A DNA stretch of 64,000 nucleotides from Zunongwangia profunda SM-A87 (GCF_000023465.1 NC_014041.1:310001-374000), one strand, 5' to 3'; positions 8,752 through 18,537 are shown, numbered from the stretch's first letter. Notes: generated from the letters alone by a model not told the origin. Translations and numbers: made by a program.

Positions 8752-9558
8752 ATGAGAAAGCAATTTTTAAATTTTAAAACTTTATTTCTATTAGTATTTA
8801 CAGGACTTGCCTTAGCCTCTTGTAGCGATGACGATGATTCTGCCGGAGCAGAAGGGAATGCCCGAATTTCTGTAAGAATGGTAGATGCACCAGGAGATTA
8901 TGATGCTGTAAATATCGATGTGGAAGCAGTTAGAGTACAAACCGGAGTCGAAGAAGACGAAAATGAAGGTTGGGTAACTTTAGATACTGAAGCCGGAATT
9001 TATAATCTATTGGAGCTTACCGGTGGAGTTTCGCAATTATTGGCTGATGAAGAAATTGCCCCTGGGTATGCCGGGCAGATTCGTTTGGTATTAGGAAACG
9101 ATAATACCATAGTTGTAAACGGAGAAGAATTCCCATTAGCAACACCAAGTGCACAGCAATCAGGTTTAAAATTAAATATTAACGAGGAGCTTGAACCTGG
9201 CGAAGAGTACCTTTATATATTAGATTTTGATGTAGATGAATCTATTGTTACTCAGGGTAACGGAGGCTATACATTAAAACCTGTAATTCGTTTATCTGTA
9301 GAGGATGATGCCGGGAAGATCGTGGGGAAAGTTCATCCTTCAGAATTTAGAAGTTTAGTGACTGCTACAAATGCTTCAAATCGTATTTCTGCTTATACCA
9401 ATGCCAGTGGAGAATTTGCATTGTACGGTGTACCAGAAGGAACCTATCAAATTAAGGTTGAGCCCGATCCAATCTCTGGTTTAGACCCTATTACTAGAGA
9501 TAATGTAGAGGTGGATGATGATGGTACTACAGATGTAGAGACTTTGTTTCTGGAATAA
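8752..9558 (+). CDS. DUF4382 lipoprotein with carboxypeptidase-regulatory-like tail
   Basis: A 268-residue lipoprotein. The signal segment ends with A-L-A-S-C (lipid cysteine 24), followed by SDDDDS, an acidic stretch like the flavobacterial surface-export signal, so it is likely displayed on the outer membrane. Residues about 37-175 match DUF4382 (ISVRMVDAPGDYDAVNIDVEAVRV and a VRLVLG-like strand set). The tail from about 190 is a small beta-sandwich resembling a carboxypeptidase-regulatory repeat (GKVHPSE ... ASGEFALYGVPEGTYQIKV). The role is unknown; cell-surface binding is plausible. It is monocistronic, with a strong terminator 30 bases downstream. Confidence 0.8.
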   Translation: MRKQFLNFKTLFLLVFTGLALASCSDDDDSAGAEGNARISVRMVDAPGDYDAVNIDVEAVRVQTGVEEDENEGWVTLDTEAGIYNLLELTGGVSQLLADEEIAPGYAGQIRLVLGNDNTIVVNGEEFPLATPSAQQSGLKLNINEELEPGEEYLYILDFDVDESIVTQGNGGYTLKPVIRLSVEDDAGKIVGKVHPSEFRSLVTATNASNRISAYTNASGEFALYGVPEGTYQIKVEPDPISGLDPITRDNVEVDDDGTTDVETLFLE

Positions 9559-9587
9559 AGAAAGAAACTTAGTTAATAATACTTATG

Positions 9588-9617
9588 TAAAAGGTGCTTA
9601 AAAAGCACCTTTTTTTA
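9588..9617 (+). terminator. Rho-independent terminator
   Basis: An 11-bp stem (9589-9599 with 9602-9612, AAGGTGC/GCACCTT core) is followed by a run of T, 30 bases after the DUF4382 gene stop. Confidence 0.8.
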
Positions 9618-10005
9618 TTTTAAGCAATAGAGATTAAATACTTTGTTCCTTCCCGGTCCGGTAGTTATTGGGGTGGAGATGTCTTGAAATGAAAATATTT
9701 TTCTGATAAATGCCAATGTCTTGAGGTGGTTTACTAAAGCTGTTTTTAGAGTATACTTTGAATACATTTTACTCAATTTATCCAATTTTGTTAAGAACTT
9801 TGACCAGAAAATAAAAAATAAAGCGGAGTTTTTATATTTTTAAAAAATATTAATCACTGATACACAATAGAATTTAGAGCATTCCGTTAAATTTATGCTC
9901 AAAACAAATAATATAGATTATTGAATACCCGAAAGTTTAATAATATTGAATTTGCTACGACCGCAGTATGGTTGTATATTCACGTTTTAAAATCTAATTA
10001 GAATA
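9618..10005. other. Intergenic spacer before the Bat operon
   Basis: About 390 AT-rich bases with no supported gene. Bases 9658-9735 resemble segments at 16640-16725 and about 41320-41355 (a degenerate dispersed repeat, see findings). The promoter of the moxR operon should lie in the last 150 bases, but I could not identify a consensus -7 element there. Confidence 0.4.
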
Positions 10006-11010
10006 ATGACAGATAATCAATCTTCTTTAGATATCGCCAGTCTAAATGAAAAAATTGAAAGGGAGAGTGCTTTTGTAGATGTGCTAACCAAAGAGATGAA
10101 TAAAGTGATCGTGGGGCAAAAGCACATGGTAGAGCGTTTACTTATAGGCTTACTGGGTCAGGGACATATCCTTTTAGAAGGTGTTCCTGGACTTGCAAAG
10201 ACCCTGGCGATTAACACATTATCTCAAGCTGTTCATGGATCCTTCAGTCGTGTTCAGTTTACACCAGATTTACTTCCTGCGGATGTTGTAGGTACGCTTA
10301 TTTATAATATGAAGATTAATGACTTCAGTATAAAAAAGGGGCCTATTTTCGCAAATTTCGTGCTTGCAGATGAGATTAACCGTGCACCGGCAAAAGTACA
10401 ATCGGCTTTACTGGAAGCAATGCAGGAAAAGCAGGTGACTATTGGTGACGAAACCTTTAAATTAGATAAGCCGTTTTTAGTAATGGCAACGCAAAACCCG
10501 GTAGAACAGGAAGGAACTTATCCCTTACCTGAAGCACAGGTAGACCGTTTTATGCTAAAAACCGTCATTAAATATCCGCAATTAGAGGAAGAGCAATTAA
10601 TTATTCGAGCCAACCTAAAAGGAAGTTTTGAGAAGGTAAATCAGGTGGTAAGTATCGAGCAGATATTAAGAGCACAGCAAACGGTACGTGAGGTATATAT
10701 GGACGAGAAGATCGAGAAATATATTCTGGATATTATTTTTGCTACCCGTACGCCAGAGAAATACCGTTTAGAAGATCTAAAACCCTTAATTAGCTTTGGT
10801 GCTTCCCCACGTGGTAGTATTAACCTGGCAACTGCGGCAAAATGTTACGCATTTATAAAACGTAGGGGATACGTTATTCCTGAAGATGTTAGGGCAGTTG
10901 TTTATGATGTTTTACGACATAGAATAGGAATTACCTACGAAGCCGAAGCTGAAAATATAACTTCTGAAGATATTATTGGTAAGATCGTGAACGAGATCGA
11001 AGTGCCGTAG
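10006..11010 (+). CDS. MoxR-family AAA+ ATPase
   Basis: A 334-residue AAA+ ATPase of the MoxR group, chaperone-like ATPases that act with vWA-domain proteins. Walker A is GVPGLAKT (59-66) and Walker B is ADEINR (121-126). Sensor-1 asparagine is in MATQNP near residue 165, and the family tail FGASPRGSINLA is present near 260. Length is normal. It heads the aerotolerance-type operon and is followed by DUF58 and Bat genes. It probably remodels or inserts metal or protein partners through the vWA proteins BatA and BatB; this role is inferred from family studies. Confidence 0.92.
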   Translation: MTDNQSSLDIASLNEKIERESAFVDVLTKEMNKVIVGQKHMVERLLIGLLGQGHILLEGVPGLAKTLAINTLSQAVHGSFSRVQFTPDLLPADVVGTLIYNMKINDFSIKKGPIFANFVLADEINRAPAKVQSALLEAMQEKQVTIGDETFKLDKPFLVMATQNPVEQEGTYPLPEAQVDRFMLKTVIKYPQLEEEQLIIRANLKGSFEKVNQVVSIEQILRAQQTVREVYMDEKIEKYILDIIFATRTPEKYRLEDLKPLISFGASPRGSINLATAAKCYAFIKRRGYVIPEDVRAVVYDVLRHRIGITYEAEAENITSEDIIGKIVNEIEVP

Positions 11011-11085
11011 GTATACACAATTATCAATTGGCAATTATCAAAAACACTTTGGTAATTGATTATTGTTATTTGTTTATTGAAAAAT

Positions 11086-11952
11086 ATGGATACCAAAGAG
11101 TTACTTAAGAAAGTTCGTAAGATCGAAATAAAAACCCGTCGCCTTAGTGATCATATCTTTGGCGGTGAATATCATTCTACCTTTAAAGGAAGAGGGATGA
11201 CTTTTAGCGAAGTGCGACAATATCAATTTGGTGATGATGTTCGTAATATCGACTGGAATGTTACGGCACGTTATAATGAGCCTTTCGTTAAAGTTTTTGA
11301 AGAAGAGCGGGAGCTCACCATGATGTTGGTGGTCGATGTTTCAGGATCTGAATTTTTCGGGACGCAAAGTCAGTTTAAAAAAGAAGTGATTACCGAAATT
11401 GCGGCAACTTTAGCATTTTCTGCAACCCAGAATAACGACAAGATTGGTTTGTTGATGTTTTCAGACCAAATAGAAAATTATATACCTCCCAAAAAAGGAA
11501 AATCTCACGTCTTAAGGATTATAAGGGAATTATTAGAATTTCAGCCAAAAAGTAAGAAGACCGATATTGGTTTAGGGCTGAAATATCTATCGAATGTGAT
11601 GAAGAAGAAAGCCATCGTTTTTGTGCTATCCGATTTTATGGGGGATGATTATCAGCAAACGCTTAAGATTACCGGAAATCGTCACGATGTTACAGGTATT
11701 AGGGTATACGACCAGCGAGAAAAGGAAATTCCTAATATTGGTTTGGTACAAATGTTGGATGAAGAGACCAACGAATATATCACTGTGAATACCGGGAGCA
11801 AGGCAGTAAGGCGCAGCTATACCGAGTATTATTTGGGGCGGGTAGGATATTTCGAAGAAAGCTTTGCCCTAAGTGGAGCAGGAGTAATTAATACCAGGGT
11901 AGATGAAAGTTATGTGAAAAAACTTTTAGGGTATTTTAAAAGGAGAGGCTAA
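11086..11952 (+). CDS. DUF58 vWA-like protein of the Bat operon
   Basis: A 288-residue protein of the DUF58 family, which carries a vWA-like fold and is nearly always paired with MoxR. The signature RGMTFSEVRQYQFGDDVRNIDWN is present at about residues 37-60, followed by VVDVSGSEFFG, a DxSxS-like metal site. The ATG at 11086 (MDTKELL) is preferred over the in-frame start at 11056, because the extra ten residues (MIIVICLLKN) are not family-like and come from an AT-rich leader. No membrane segment is evident. It likely acts in the cytoplasm with MoxR. Confidence 0.88.
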   Translation: MDTKELLKKVRKIEIKTRRLSDHIFGGEYHSTFKGRGMTFSEVRQYQFGDDVRNIDWNVTARYNEPFVKVFEEERELTMMLVVDVSGSEFFGTQSQFKKEVITEIAATLAFSATQNNDKIGLLMFSDQIENYIPPKKGKSHVLRIIRELLEFQPKSKKTDIGLGLKYLSNVMKKKAIVFVLSDFMGDDYQQTLKITGNRHDVTGIRVYDQREKEIPNIGLVQMLDEETNEYITVNTGSKAVRRSYTEYYLGRVGYFEESFALSGAGVINTRVDESYVKKLLGYFKRRG

Positions 11953-11962
11953 GCGTATAAAG

Positions 11963-13621
11963 ATGAAAAAAAATAAATTGTTAGATTTTATTTATAAAAA
12001 ACATTCTTTTAAAAAGCAGTTTCAGGCCATATTAATTATTGCCGTTGCTTTTTTTGCTTTACCTGCAATGGCGCAGGAAGCTCAGGTTTCAGCAAGTATT
12101 GATACGGCTCAGATTAAAATTGGGGAGCAGATTTTATACCAAATCAATGTGGAAACCGATTCTACAAACCTGGTGGTTTTTCCCGAAGGGAATACTTTCT
12201 CCCCTTTAGAAGTGGTGGAATCCTTGGGCGCCGATACGACCAGGGTACAAAATAAATTTCAGCTTCTTAAAGAATACAGCCTTACACAATTCGACTCAGG
12301 TTCTTATACCATTCCGCAGCAAAGAATTATCATAAATAATAAGCCATTTTTAACTGATTCAATGCGTGTTGAGGTGGCCGATGTTGCTGTAGATACTACG
12401 CAACAGCAAATGTACCCTATAAAGCCTTCGGTAGAAGTTCCAAAAAGTTTTAGTATCCCAGTTTGGGTTTGGTGGCTATTATTAATTCTAGTGATATTGG
12501 GCGTTTCAGTATTCTTTTTTATAAAACGCAGAAGAGAAAAAGCGCTGGAAAATAAATTACCGCCATACGAGCAGGCGATGAAAGACCTAGATGAGCTAGA
12601 TAAAAGTACGCTTATAGAAAATAGAGAGGTTAAAGAGTATTATTCGAGATTAACCTATGCCGTTAGACGTTATTTAGATGAAAAGGTATATGATCGTGCG
12701 ATGGAGAGTACTTCGACCGAGTTAATAGATTTTCTGGAAGCGCAACAAAAATCGGGTGTACTTCATTTACATGGAAAAACACTGCAGAATTTAAAACAGA
12801 TTCTACAAAGGGCCGATTTGGCGAAATTTGCAGGATCCCGACCTGATGTAATTACAGCAAAAGAGGATCGTAACAAAACGCGGATGATTATTAATGATGT
12901 TAAATCGTCGATGCCAGAGCCAAGTGAAGAAGAGCTTATGCAGGACGAAGAATATCGCCAGAATAAACTGTCGAAAAAGCGTAAGAAACGATTGATTTTT
13001 GGTATTTCTGGCGGTGTTTTGGTGATATTTATTGCTTTGGCCGTTTTGATTAGCTCCAAAGGACTGGATTATGTGATCGATACCTACTGGGGGCATCCTA
13101 CCAAAGAATTACTGGAAGGGGAGTGGATTAGAAGTGAATATGGTACGCCGCCCGTAGTCATAACTACTCCAGAGGTCTTGGTGAGAAAGGAAATGGAATT
13201 AAGCAAAGATGCTACCCAAACTTATGCCGATGCACAAATGTTTGCTTTTGGTAGTTTGGTGAGTAATTTTTATACCAGTTTAAGTACCCGCATCTTCACC
13301 AAAAAAGACCAGTTTGATCTTAAAACGGGAGTAGATGGTGTTTATAAGGAATTAGAAAATCAGGGAGCCCAAAATATTGTAATGAAACAGGAAGAATTTA
13401 CCACGGTAAATGGGGCTAAGGGTGTAAAAGTATTTGGTACCCTGGAAATAAAGAATCCTGTGAACGACGAAATTAAACCTAAAAAATATAGTATTTTGAA
13501 TTTTGCTGAAAATGGTGGCTTCCAGCAAATCACTGTAATTTACGATGAAGACGACAGTTATGCTGACGAAATCTCTGGAAGGATCATTAATTCAGTAGAA
13601 CTTATAAAATTGAATAATTAA
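11963..13621 (+). CDS. BatD-like two-TM membrane protein in the Bat operon
   Basis: A 552-residue protein with a signal peptide (about residues 20-38, cleaving after AMAQ) and a periplasmic beta-rich domain (38-160) that resembles the repeats of BatD: ASIDTAQIKIGEQILYQINV. A membrane helix lies at 167-188, then a charged cytoplasmic stretch with a region resembling DUF4381-type segments (YYSRLTYAVRRYLDEKVYDRAMESTSTEL). A second membrane helix at about 345-367 is followed by a periplasmic-type domain of about 185 residues that I do not recognise. It is 10 bases after the DUF58 gene, and its stop shares one base with the batA start (TAATG). It probably belongs to the Bat membrane complex. Confidence 0.7.
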   Translation: MKKNKLLDFIYKKHSFKKQFQAILIIAVAFFALPAMAQEAQVSASIDTAQIKIGEQILYQINVETDSTNLVVFPEGNTFSPLEVVESLGADTTRVQNKFQLLKEYSLTQFDSGSYTIPQQRIIINNKPFLTDSMRVEVADVAVDTTQQQMYPIKPSVEVPKSFSIPVWVWWLLLILVILGVSVFFFIKRRREKALENKLPPYEQAMKDLDELDKSTLIENREVKEYYSRLTYAVRRYLDEKVYDRAMESTSTELIDFLEAQQKSGVLHLHGKTLQNLKQILQRADLAKFAGSRPDVITAKEDRNKTRMIINDVKSSMPEPSEEELMQDEEYRQNKLSKKRKKRLIFGISGGVLVIFIALAVLISSKGLDYVIDTYWGHPTKELLEGEWIRSEYGTPPVVITTPEVLVRKEMELSKDATQTYADAQMFAFGSLVSNFYTSLSTRIFTKKDQFDLKTGVDGVYKELENQGAQNIVMKQEEFTTVNGAKGVKVFGTLEIKNPVNDEIKPKKYSILNFAENGGFQQITVIYDEDDSYADEISGRIINSVELIKLNN

Positions 13622-14625
13622 TGTTTGCGAATTTCACTTTCGAAAATCCTGAGTTTTTCTGGTTGTTTATTTTACTTCCGGTGGCGATCGCATGGTATTT
13701 CTGGAAAAGAAATCTGCAAACACCGGCACTAAGGATGTCAAGTATTCAGGGGTTTAAAGCTAAATCCAGTATTTTGGCAAAATTAAGACCCGTTCTTTTC
13801 ATTTTAAGGATATTGGCGCTGGCTTTATTAATCGTTGCTTTGGCAAGGCCAAGAACAGTAGATGTTTCTACCCGAACCAACAGTACCCAGGGGATTGATA
13901 TCGTAATGGCAATAGATGTTTCGGCCAGTATGCTGGCAAGAGACCTACAGCCAAATCGTTTAGAAGCTACAAAAGCGGTAGGTGAAGAATTTATAAAAGG
14001 CCGGCCTTCAGATCGTATAGGATTAGTGCTTTATTCCGGAGAAAGTTTTACCAAAACACCAATTACCAGTGATAAATCGGTTGTGTTACGCGCATTGGAA
14101 GATGTTGAGTTTAATAATATTTTAGAAAGTGGTACAGCAATAGGTTCAGGTTTGGCTACTTCGGTGAATCGACTAAAAGATAGTAAAGCCGAAAGTAAAG
14201 TGATTATTTTACTTACCGATGGGGTAAATAATTCAGGTTTTATCGATCCAAAAGTGGCTAGTGAATTAGCAAAGGAGTTTGGTATTAAAGTGTATACGAT
14301 TGGGGTTGGTACAAATGGTATGGCGTTAACTCCCGTAGGTATTGCAGCTAATGGTCGTTTTCAATTTGGTAATCGCCAGGTAGAGATCGATGAAGATCTA
14401 TTAAAACAAATTGCTGATGAGACGGGAGGAAAATATTTTAGAGCCACCAATAACGAGAAGTTGGAGGATATCTATGATGAAATCGATCAATTAGAAAAAA
14501 CAGAAATCGAAGAATTTAAGTATACCAATTACGACGAGAAATTTCGCCCTTTTGCATTACTTGCCGGCGCACTATTACTATTCGAATTGTTGTTGAGGTA
14601 TACCCTATTTAGAAGTTTTATATAA
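13621..14625 (+). CDS. batA: BatA, vWA-domain membrane protein
   Basis: A 334-residue inner-membrane vWA protein. Membrane helices lie at about 11-27, 56-75 and near the C-terminus (310-328). The vWA domain begins at IDIVMAIDVSAS with the MIDAS motif D-x-S-x-S at 99-103; the second MIDAS threonine lies in the SGTAIGSGL region and the aspartate in LLTDGVNN. This is the domain order of BatA proteins that work with MoxR in Bacteroidota and Leptospira aerotolerance clusters. The start overlaps the previous stop by one base, indicating translational coupling. The exact process it serves is not proven; oxidative stress or envelope maturation are the usual proposals. Confidence 0.9.
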   Translation: MFANFTFENPEFFWLFILLPVAIAWYFWKRNLQTPALRMSSIQGFKAKSSILAKLRPVLFILRILALALLIVALARPRTVDVSTRTNSTQGIDIVMAIDVSASMLARDLQPNRLEATKAVGEEFIKGRPSDRIGLVLYSGESFTKTPITSDKSVVLRALEDVEFNNILESGTAIGSGLATSVNRLKDSKAESKVIILLTDGVNNSGFIDPKVASELAKEFGIKVYTIGVGTNGMALTPVGIAANGRFQFGNRQVEIDEDLLKQIADETGGKYFRATNNEKLEDIYDEIDQLEKTEIEEFKYTNYDEKFRPFALLAGALLLFELLLRYTLFRSFI

Positions 14626-14633
14626 GGCTTGTG

Positions 14634-15677
14634 ATGTTAGTATTTGAAGAAGAAATATATTTTTGGCTGTTTCTGGTTATCCCGGTGATACTGGTACTTT
14701 TTATTTTCCTGTTAATCTGGAAAAGAAAAGCCCGTAAAAGCTTTGCCAGTGATGAGCTTTTACAAAAACTGGCGCCCAATAAATCGAATTTTAAGCCTAT
14801 GCTTAAATTGATTTTAGTTTGTTTGGCGCTGGCCTGTTTGGTCGTTGCTCTGGTAAACCCTAAAATGGGAACCACTATGGAAACGGTTAAACGCGAAGGA
14901 GTAGATATTGTTTTTGCGATCGATGTTTCTAAAAGTATGGATGCCGAAGATATCGCTCCCAGCCGTCTGGAAAAGTCGAAGCAAATTGTAAGGCAAATTT
15001 TAGGAGGTTTAGGCAGTGATCGTGTAGGGATTATAGCCTATGCAGGAAGTGCATTTCCGCAGTTACCTATTACTACAGATTATGCAGCTGCAAAAATGTT
15101 CCTCCAGGCCTTAAATACCGATATGATAAGCTCTCAGGGAACCGCTATTGGTGATGCAATCGATCTGGCTACAACCTATTATGATGATGATAACCAAACA
15201 AATCGAGTACTCTTCATTATCAGTGATGGTGAAGATCATGAAGGTAATGTAGAATCTATTGCTGATGAAGCTGCTGAGAAAGGGATTAGAATTTATACCA
15301 TTGGCGTGGGAACCGAAAAAGGAGGCCCAATTCCTATTAAAAGAAATGGGGTGGTTCAGAATTATAAAAAAGATCAAAACGGGGAAACCGTCATTACAAA
15401 ACTTGATCCTAATACCCTGCAGCAAATCGCATCTGAAGCGAATGGAGAATATATCGAAGGGAATGTAACTGCCAAGGTTGCAGAAACGGTACAGGATTTG
15501 TTAAAGAACATAGAGAAAACAGAATTTGAAGCGAAACAATTTGCCGATTATCAATCGCATTTTCAGTGGTTTTTAGGGCTTTGCTTTATATTTCTGTTTT
15601 TAGACTTATTTCTCTTGGAGAGAAGTACGGCGTGGATTAAAAAGCTTAATTTGTTTAATGAAACAAAAAAGGATTAA
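14634..15677 (+). CDS. batB: BatB, second vWA-domain membrane protein
   Basis: A 347-residue paralogue of BatA with the same layout: membrane helices at about 9-28 and 56-74, vWA domain with MIDAS D-V-S-K-S (97-101), GTAIGDAIDLA and SDGEDHEG segments, and a C-terminal membrane helix (FLGLCFIFLFLDLFLLE). The ATG at 14634 was chosen; a GTG one codon earlier is possible but less likely. It starts 8 bases after batA. Together BatA and BatB are the presumed membrane clients or partners of the MoxR ATPase. Confidence 0.9.
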   Translation: MLVFEEEIYFWLFLVIPVILVLFIFLLIWKRKARKSFASDELLQKLAPNKSNFKPMLKLILVCLALACLVVALVNPKMGTTMETVKREGVDIVFAIDVSKSMDAEDIAPSRLEKSKQIVRQILGGLGSDRVGIIAYAGSAFPQLPITTDYAAAKMFLQALNTDMISSQGTAIGDAIDLATTYYDDDNQTNRVLFIISDGEDHEGNVESIADEAAEKGIRIYTIGVGTEKGGPIPIKRNGVVQNYKKDQNGETVITKLDPNTLQQIASEANGEYIEGNVTAKVAETVQDLLKNIEKTEFEAKQFADYQSHFQWFLGLCFIFLFLDLFLLERSTAWIKKLNLFNETKKD

Positions 15678-15678
15678 T

Positions 15679-16593
15679 ATGAGAACTGCTAAAATGACAT
15701 TTGCGCAACACTCTTTTTTCCTGATTTTAATATTGCTTTTTTCTAGGGTCGGGATTGCCCAGCAAAATGACGAGACGGAAAAACTTATTAAGGAAGCAAA
15801 TGCTTATATGAACCAAGCTGAAGAAGCGTTAAGTGAAAATGATTTTGCCGGAGCTGAAGCTGCTTACCGAAAGGCCATAGCCAAAGATCCATCAAATACC
15901 ACAGCAAAATATAATATGGGAAACCTGTATTATAATCGTGAGAAGTCTGGAGAGTCTCAATCCAGGTTTGTGGAAGCCAATAAAGTTTCTGAAAATAAAG
16001 AAGACCGCCATAAGATAAATCATAATCTTGGTAATTCTTTTATGAAGCAGAAAAAATATAAGGAAGCTGTTGAAGCTTATAAGAATGCGTTGCGAAATGA
16101 TCCTACGGACGATGAAACCCGTTATAACCTTGCTTTAGCGAAAAAGAAACTTGAAGAAGAGCAACAGCAAAACAAGGATAATAACGATAATCAGGACAAC
16201 CAGGATAATAAAGACCAAAACGAAGATCAGAAAGATCAGGACCAGGACAATCAGGGAGACAAAGGAGAAGATAAGGATCAGGACGGTAAACCTAAAGACG
16301 AAGGTGATAACGAAAAACAGGATCCAAAAGATGGAGAAGGAGATCAGGAAAATGAAAAGCCCCAGGATCAGGATCCTAACGAACAAAATAAAGGAGATCA
16401 AGATCAAAAAGATCAAAAGGGAAAACCCGATCAGCAAAAACAGCAGCAACCTCAACCTGCACAAGGACAGCTTTCGCCACAACAGATTAAAAATCTGCTT
16501 GAAGCTATGAATAACCAGGAAGAGAAAACTCAGGATAAGATGAATGCCGAAAAAGCTAAAGCTGTTAAAACACGGTCAGATAAAGACTGGTAA
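15679..16593 (+). CDS. batC: BatC, TPR protein with acidic/Gln-rich low-complexity tail
   Basis: A 304-residue protein with a signal peptide (FFLILILLFSRVGIAQQ) and three TPR-like repeats at about residues 30-150 (FAGAEAAYRKAIAKDPSN, NKEDRHKINHNLGNSFMKQKKYKEAVEAYKNAL). About 110 residues follow made almost only of D, E, K, Q, N and G, probably a disordered periplasmic linker. The ATG at 15679 lies 1 base after the batB stop; an upstream in-frame ATG at 15658 would overlap batB by 20 bases and adds non-signal-like residues. Bat TPR proteins are thought to scaffold BatA/BatB. The low-complexity tail creates spurious ORFs in other frames, which were discarded. Confidence 0.85.
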   Translation: MRTAKMTFAQHSFFLILILLFSRVGIAQQNDETEKLIKEANAYMNQAEEALSENDFAGAEAAYRKAIAKDPSNTTAKYNMGNLYYNREKSGESQSRFVEANKVSENKEDRHKINHNLGNSFMKQKKYKEAVEAYKNALRNDPTDDETRYNLALAKKKLEEEQQQNKDNNDNQDNQDNKDQNEDQKDQDQDNQGDKGEDKDQDGKPKDEGDNEKQDPKDGEGDQENEKPQDQDPNEQNKGDQDQKDQKGKPDQQKQQQPQPAQGQLSPQQIKNLLEAMNNQEEKTQDKMNAEKAKAVKTRSDKDW

Positions 16594-16761
16594 CATTCTA
16601 AATTTTGCTCGATAATCGAGATTAGATGTTCAGGTTGTGATCCCGGTAGCTGCAGCGATTGGGATGCCGTGAAATAAAAAATAATTTTCTAATACATGCC
16701 TCATGTGCTTGTCCTGAGGTTAGTTTATTAACTAGATCTAGATTAGAATTAAGGTTTACAA

Positions 16762-18537
16762 ATGAAATTAAAGTTAATAATATTAAGTCTGTTTCTATTT
16801 ACGACCTCACTTCTTTCTGCACAGGTAAAGTTTACAGCAGAAGTTAGCCGGGAGCAGATTGGTATCAACGAGCGTTTACGTGTTGATTTCAATATGAATA
16901 AAGACGGGGATAACTTTACTCCACCTTCCTTTACAGGTTTTAAAGTAGTGGGAGGACCAAACCAGCAGGTAAGCAACAGTTGGGTGAATGGGAAGAGTAC
17001 CTTTTCTAAAACCTATAGCTATTATCTTGAGCCCAATTCGAAAGGGACTAAAACGATCGGGCAGGCACAGGTTACCGTCGCCGGGACAGTTTATAAAACT
17101 TCACCGGTAAATGTAGAGGTTGGGGATGCCGTAGAGCGACCTCAGGATGGTAATGATGCTGCCATTGTACCGGAAGATAACTTGCATTTTGTTGCCGAAG
17201 TATCGAAACCCAATCCTTATCTTAATGAGGCAGTTACCGTGACTTATAAACTTTATGTGAGTGAAAGAATAGGGATAAGTAATTTTAGGATGTTAGATAA
17301 TCCTAGCTTTCCCGATTTTTGGAGTCAGACCTTAAATATGAATGGGTACAGATTTGAGCAAGGCACTTATAGAGGCGAACCCTATCGCTATGCGGTAGTT
17401 TATAAAACACTTTTATATCCCCAAAAAACCGGAAAATTAGAGATCGATCCAGTTGCCATTTCAGTTTCTGTAGATGTTCCTAGTCAGCGTAGAAGTATTT
17501 TTGGAGGCGTCATTTATCAAACAGTCGAGAAACGAGTAACTTCAGCAAGCCGTGAAATCGATGTGAAGCCATTACCCACTCAGGGCAAACCTGCAAATTT
17601 CACCGGTGCAGTAGGAAGTTTCGAGTTTAGTGTAGATCCAAGTAAAACCACCTTAGATGCCGGGGAATCACTAACCGCTTCAGTAAAAGTTAGAGGTCGT
17701 GGTAACTTAATGCTTTTTGAGTTACCAGACCTTACGGTTCCTAGTTCATTAGAGATATATGAGCCGGAAAGAAAAGAGAACTTTAGCTCCACATTAAATG
17801 GGACTCAGGGAAGTCTTACAGAAGATTATACCATTGTGCCCACTCGTAAAGGTAAATATCCAATTCCTGGACTAAATTTTTCTTATTTTGATCCGCGATC
17901 TGAGACTTATAAAAGCATAAGTACAGATGATATCGTTATTGATGTTGAAAATGGTCCTGTTGGGGCGCCAACTAATTCGGCTACTAAGGATAACAATACG
18001 GTAGCTTCGAATAAACAGCCGGTAAATCTTAGTGGTGACCAGTTTAGATATATAAAACTTAATGCCAATCTAAAGCCTTTAAATGCACCAGCATTTTTTA
18101 GATCCTGGTTATTTTGGGCGCTTTTAATAATTCCTTTGCTCATACTTCCACTGATTATTATGTTTGGTAAGAAGCGTGAAGCAAGAGCAAATGATATCAC
18201 CGGAAACCGAATCCGGAAAGCAGATAAATTGGCAAGAAAATATCTTTCTGAAGCTCGAAAAAATCTTGGACAGCAACAGGAATTCTATATTGCTTTGGAA
18301 AGAGCAATGCATAATTATCTAAAAGCAAAATTGCATATCCAGACCGGTGAAATGAGCAAAGAGAGAATTAATGAAATTCTTACAGAAAGGGGGGTAGATC
18401 AAGCTACAACCACTCAATTTATCGAGATTTTAAAAAGTTGCGAATTTGCAAGGTATACGCCGGCATCTATGGATACCATGAAACAGGATTATGATAAGGC
18501 GGCCAATGTAATATCAACTTTAGATAAACAATTGTAA
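16762..18537 (+). CDS. batD: BatD, oxygen-tolerance family membrane protein
   Basis: A 591-residue protein of the BatD family. A signal peptide spans residues 1-20 (LSLFLFTTSLLSAQ). Large periplasmic beta-sandwich repeats follow (VKFTAEVSREQIGINERLRVDF; NLHFVAEVSKPNPYLNEAVTVTYKLYV; FEFSVDPSKTTLDAGESLTASVKVRGRGNL), each matching the conserved BatD pattern. A single membrane helix near residues 450-470 leads to a cytoplasmic tail of about 120 residues with a helical bundle. It lies 168 bases after batC, a larger gap than others in the cluster, and 2 bases before batE. Confidence 0.9.
   Translation: MKLKLIILSLFLFTTSLLSAQVKFTAEVSREQIGINERLRVDFNMNKDGDNFTPPSFTGFKVVGGPNQQVSNSWVNGKSTFSKTYSYYLEPNSKGTKTIGQAQVTVAGTVYKTSPVNVEVGDAVERPQDGNDAAIVPEDNLHFVAEVSKPNPYLNEAVTVTYKLYVSERIGISNFRMLDNPSFPDFWSQTLNMNGYRFEQGTYRGEPYRYAVVYKTLLYPQKTGKLEIDPVAISVSVDVPSQRRSIFGGVIYQTVEKRVTSASREIDVKPLPTQGKPANFTGAVGSFEFSVDPSKTTLDAGESLTASVKVRGRGNLMLFELPDLTVPSSLEIYEPERKENFSSTLNGTQGSLTEDYTIVPTRKGKYPIPGLNFSYFDPRSETYKSISTDDIVIDVENGPVGAPTNSATKDNNTVASNKQPVNLSGDQFRYIKLNANLKPLNAPAFFRSWLFWALLIIPLLILPLIIMFGKKREARANDITGNRIRKADKLARKYLSEARKNLGQQQEFYIALERAMHNYLKAKLHIQTGEMSKERINEILTERGVDQATTTQFIEILKSCEFARYTPASMDTMKQDYDKAANVISTLDKQL

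Noticed and set aside
16135..16510. Two long ORFs of 115-119 codons over the batC tail
   Set aside because: They are frame shadows of the D/E/K/Q-rich repeat and show only low-complexity, with no start context.
16614..16627. CTCGATAATCGAG palindrome as a regulator site for batD
   Set aside because: Arms of only 5 bp and a single copy; no support for regulation.
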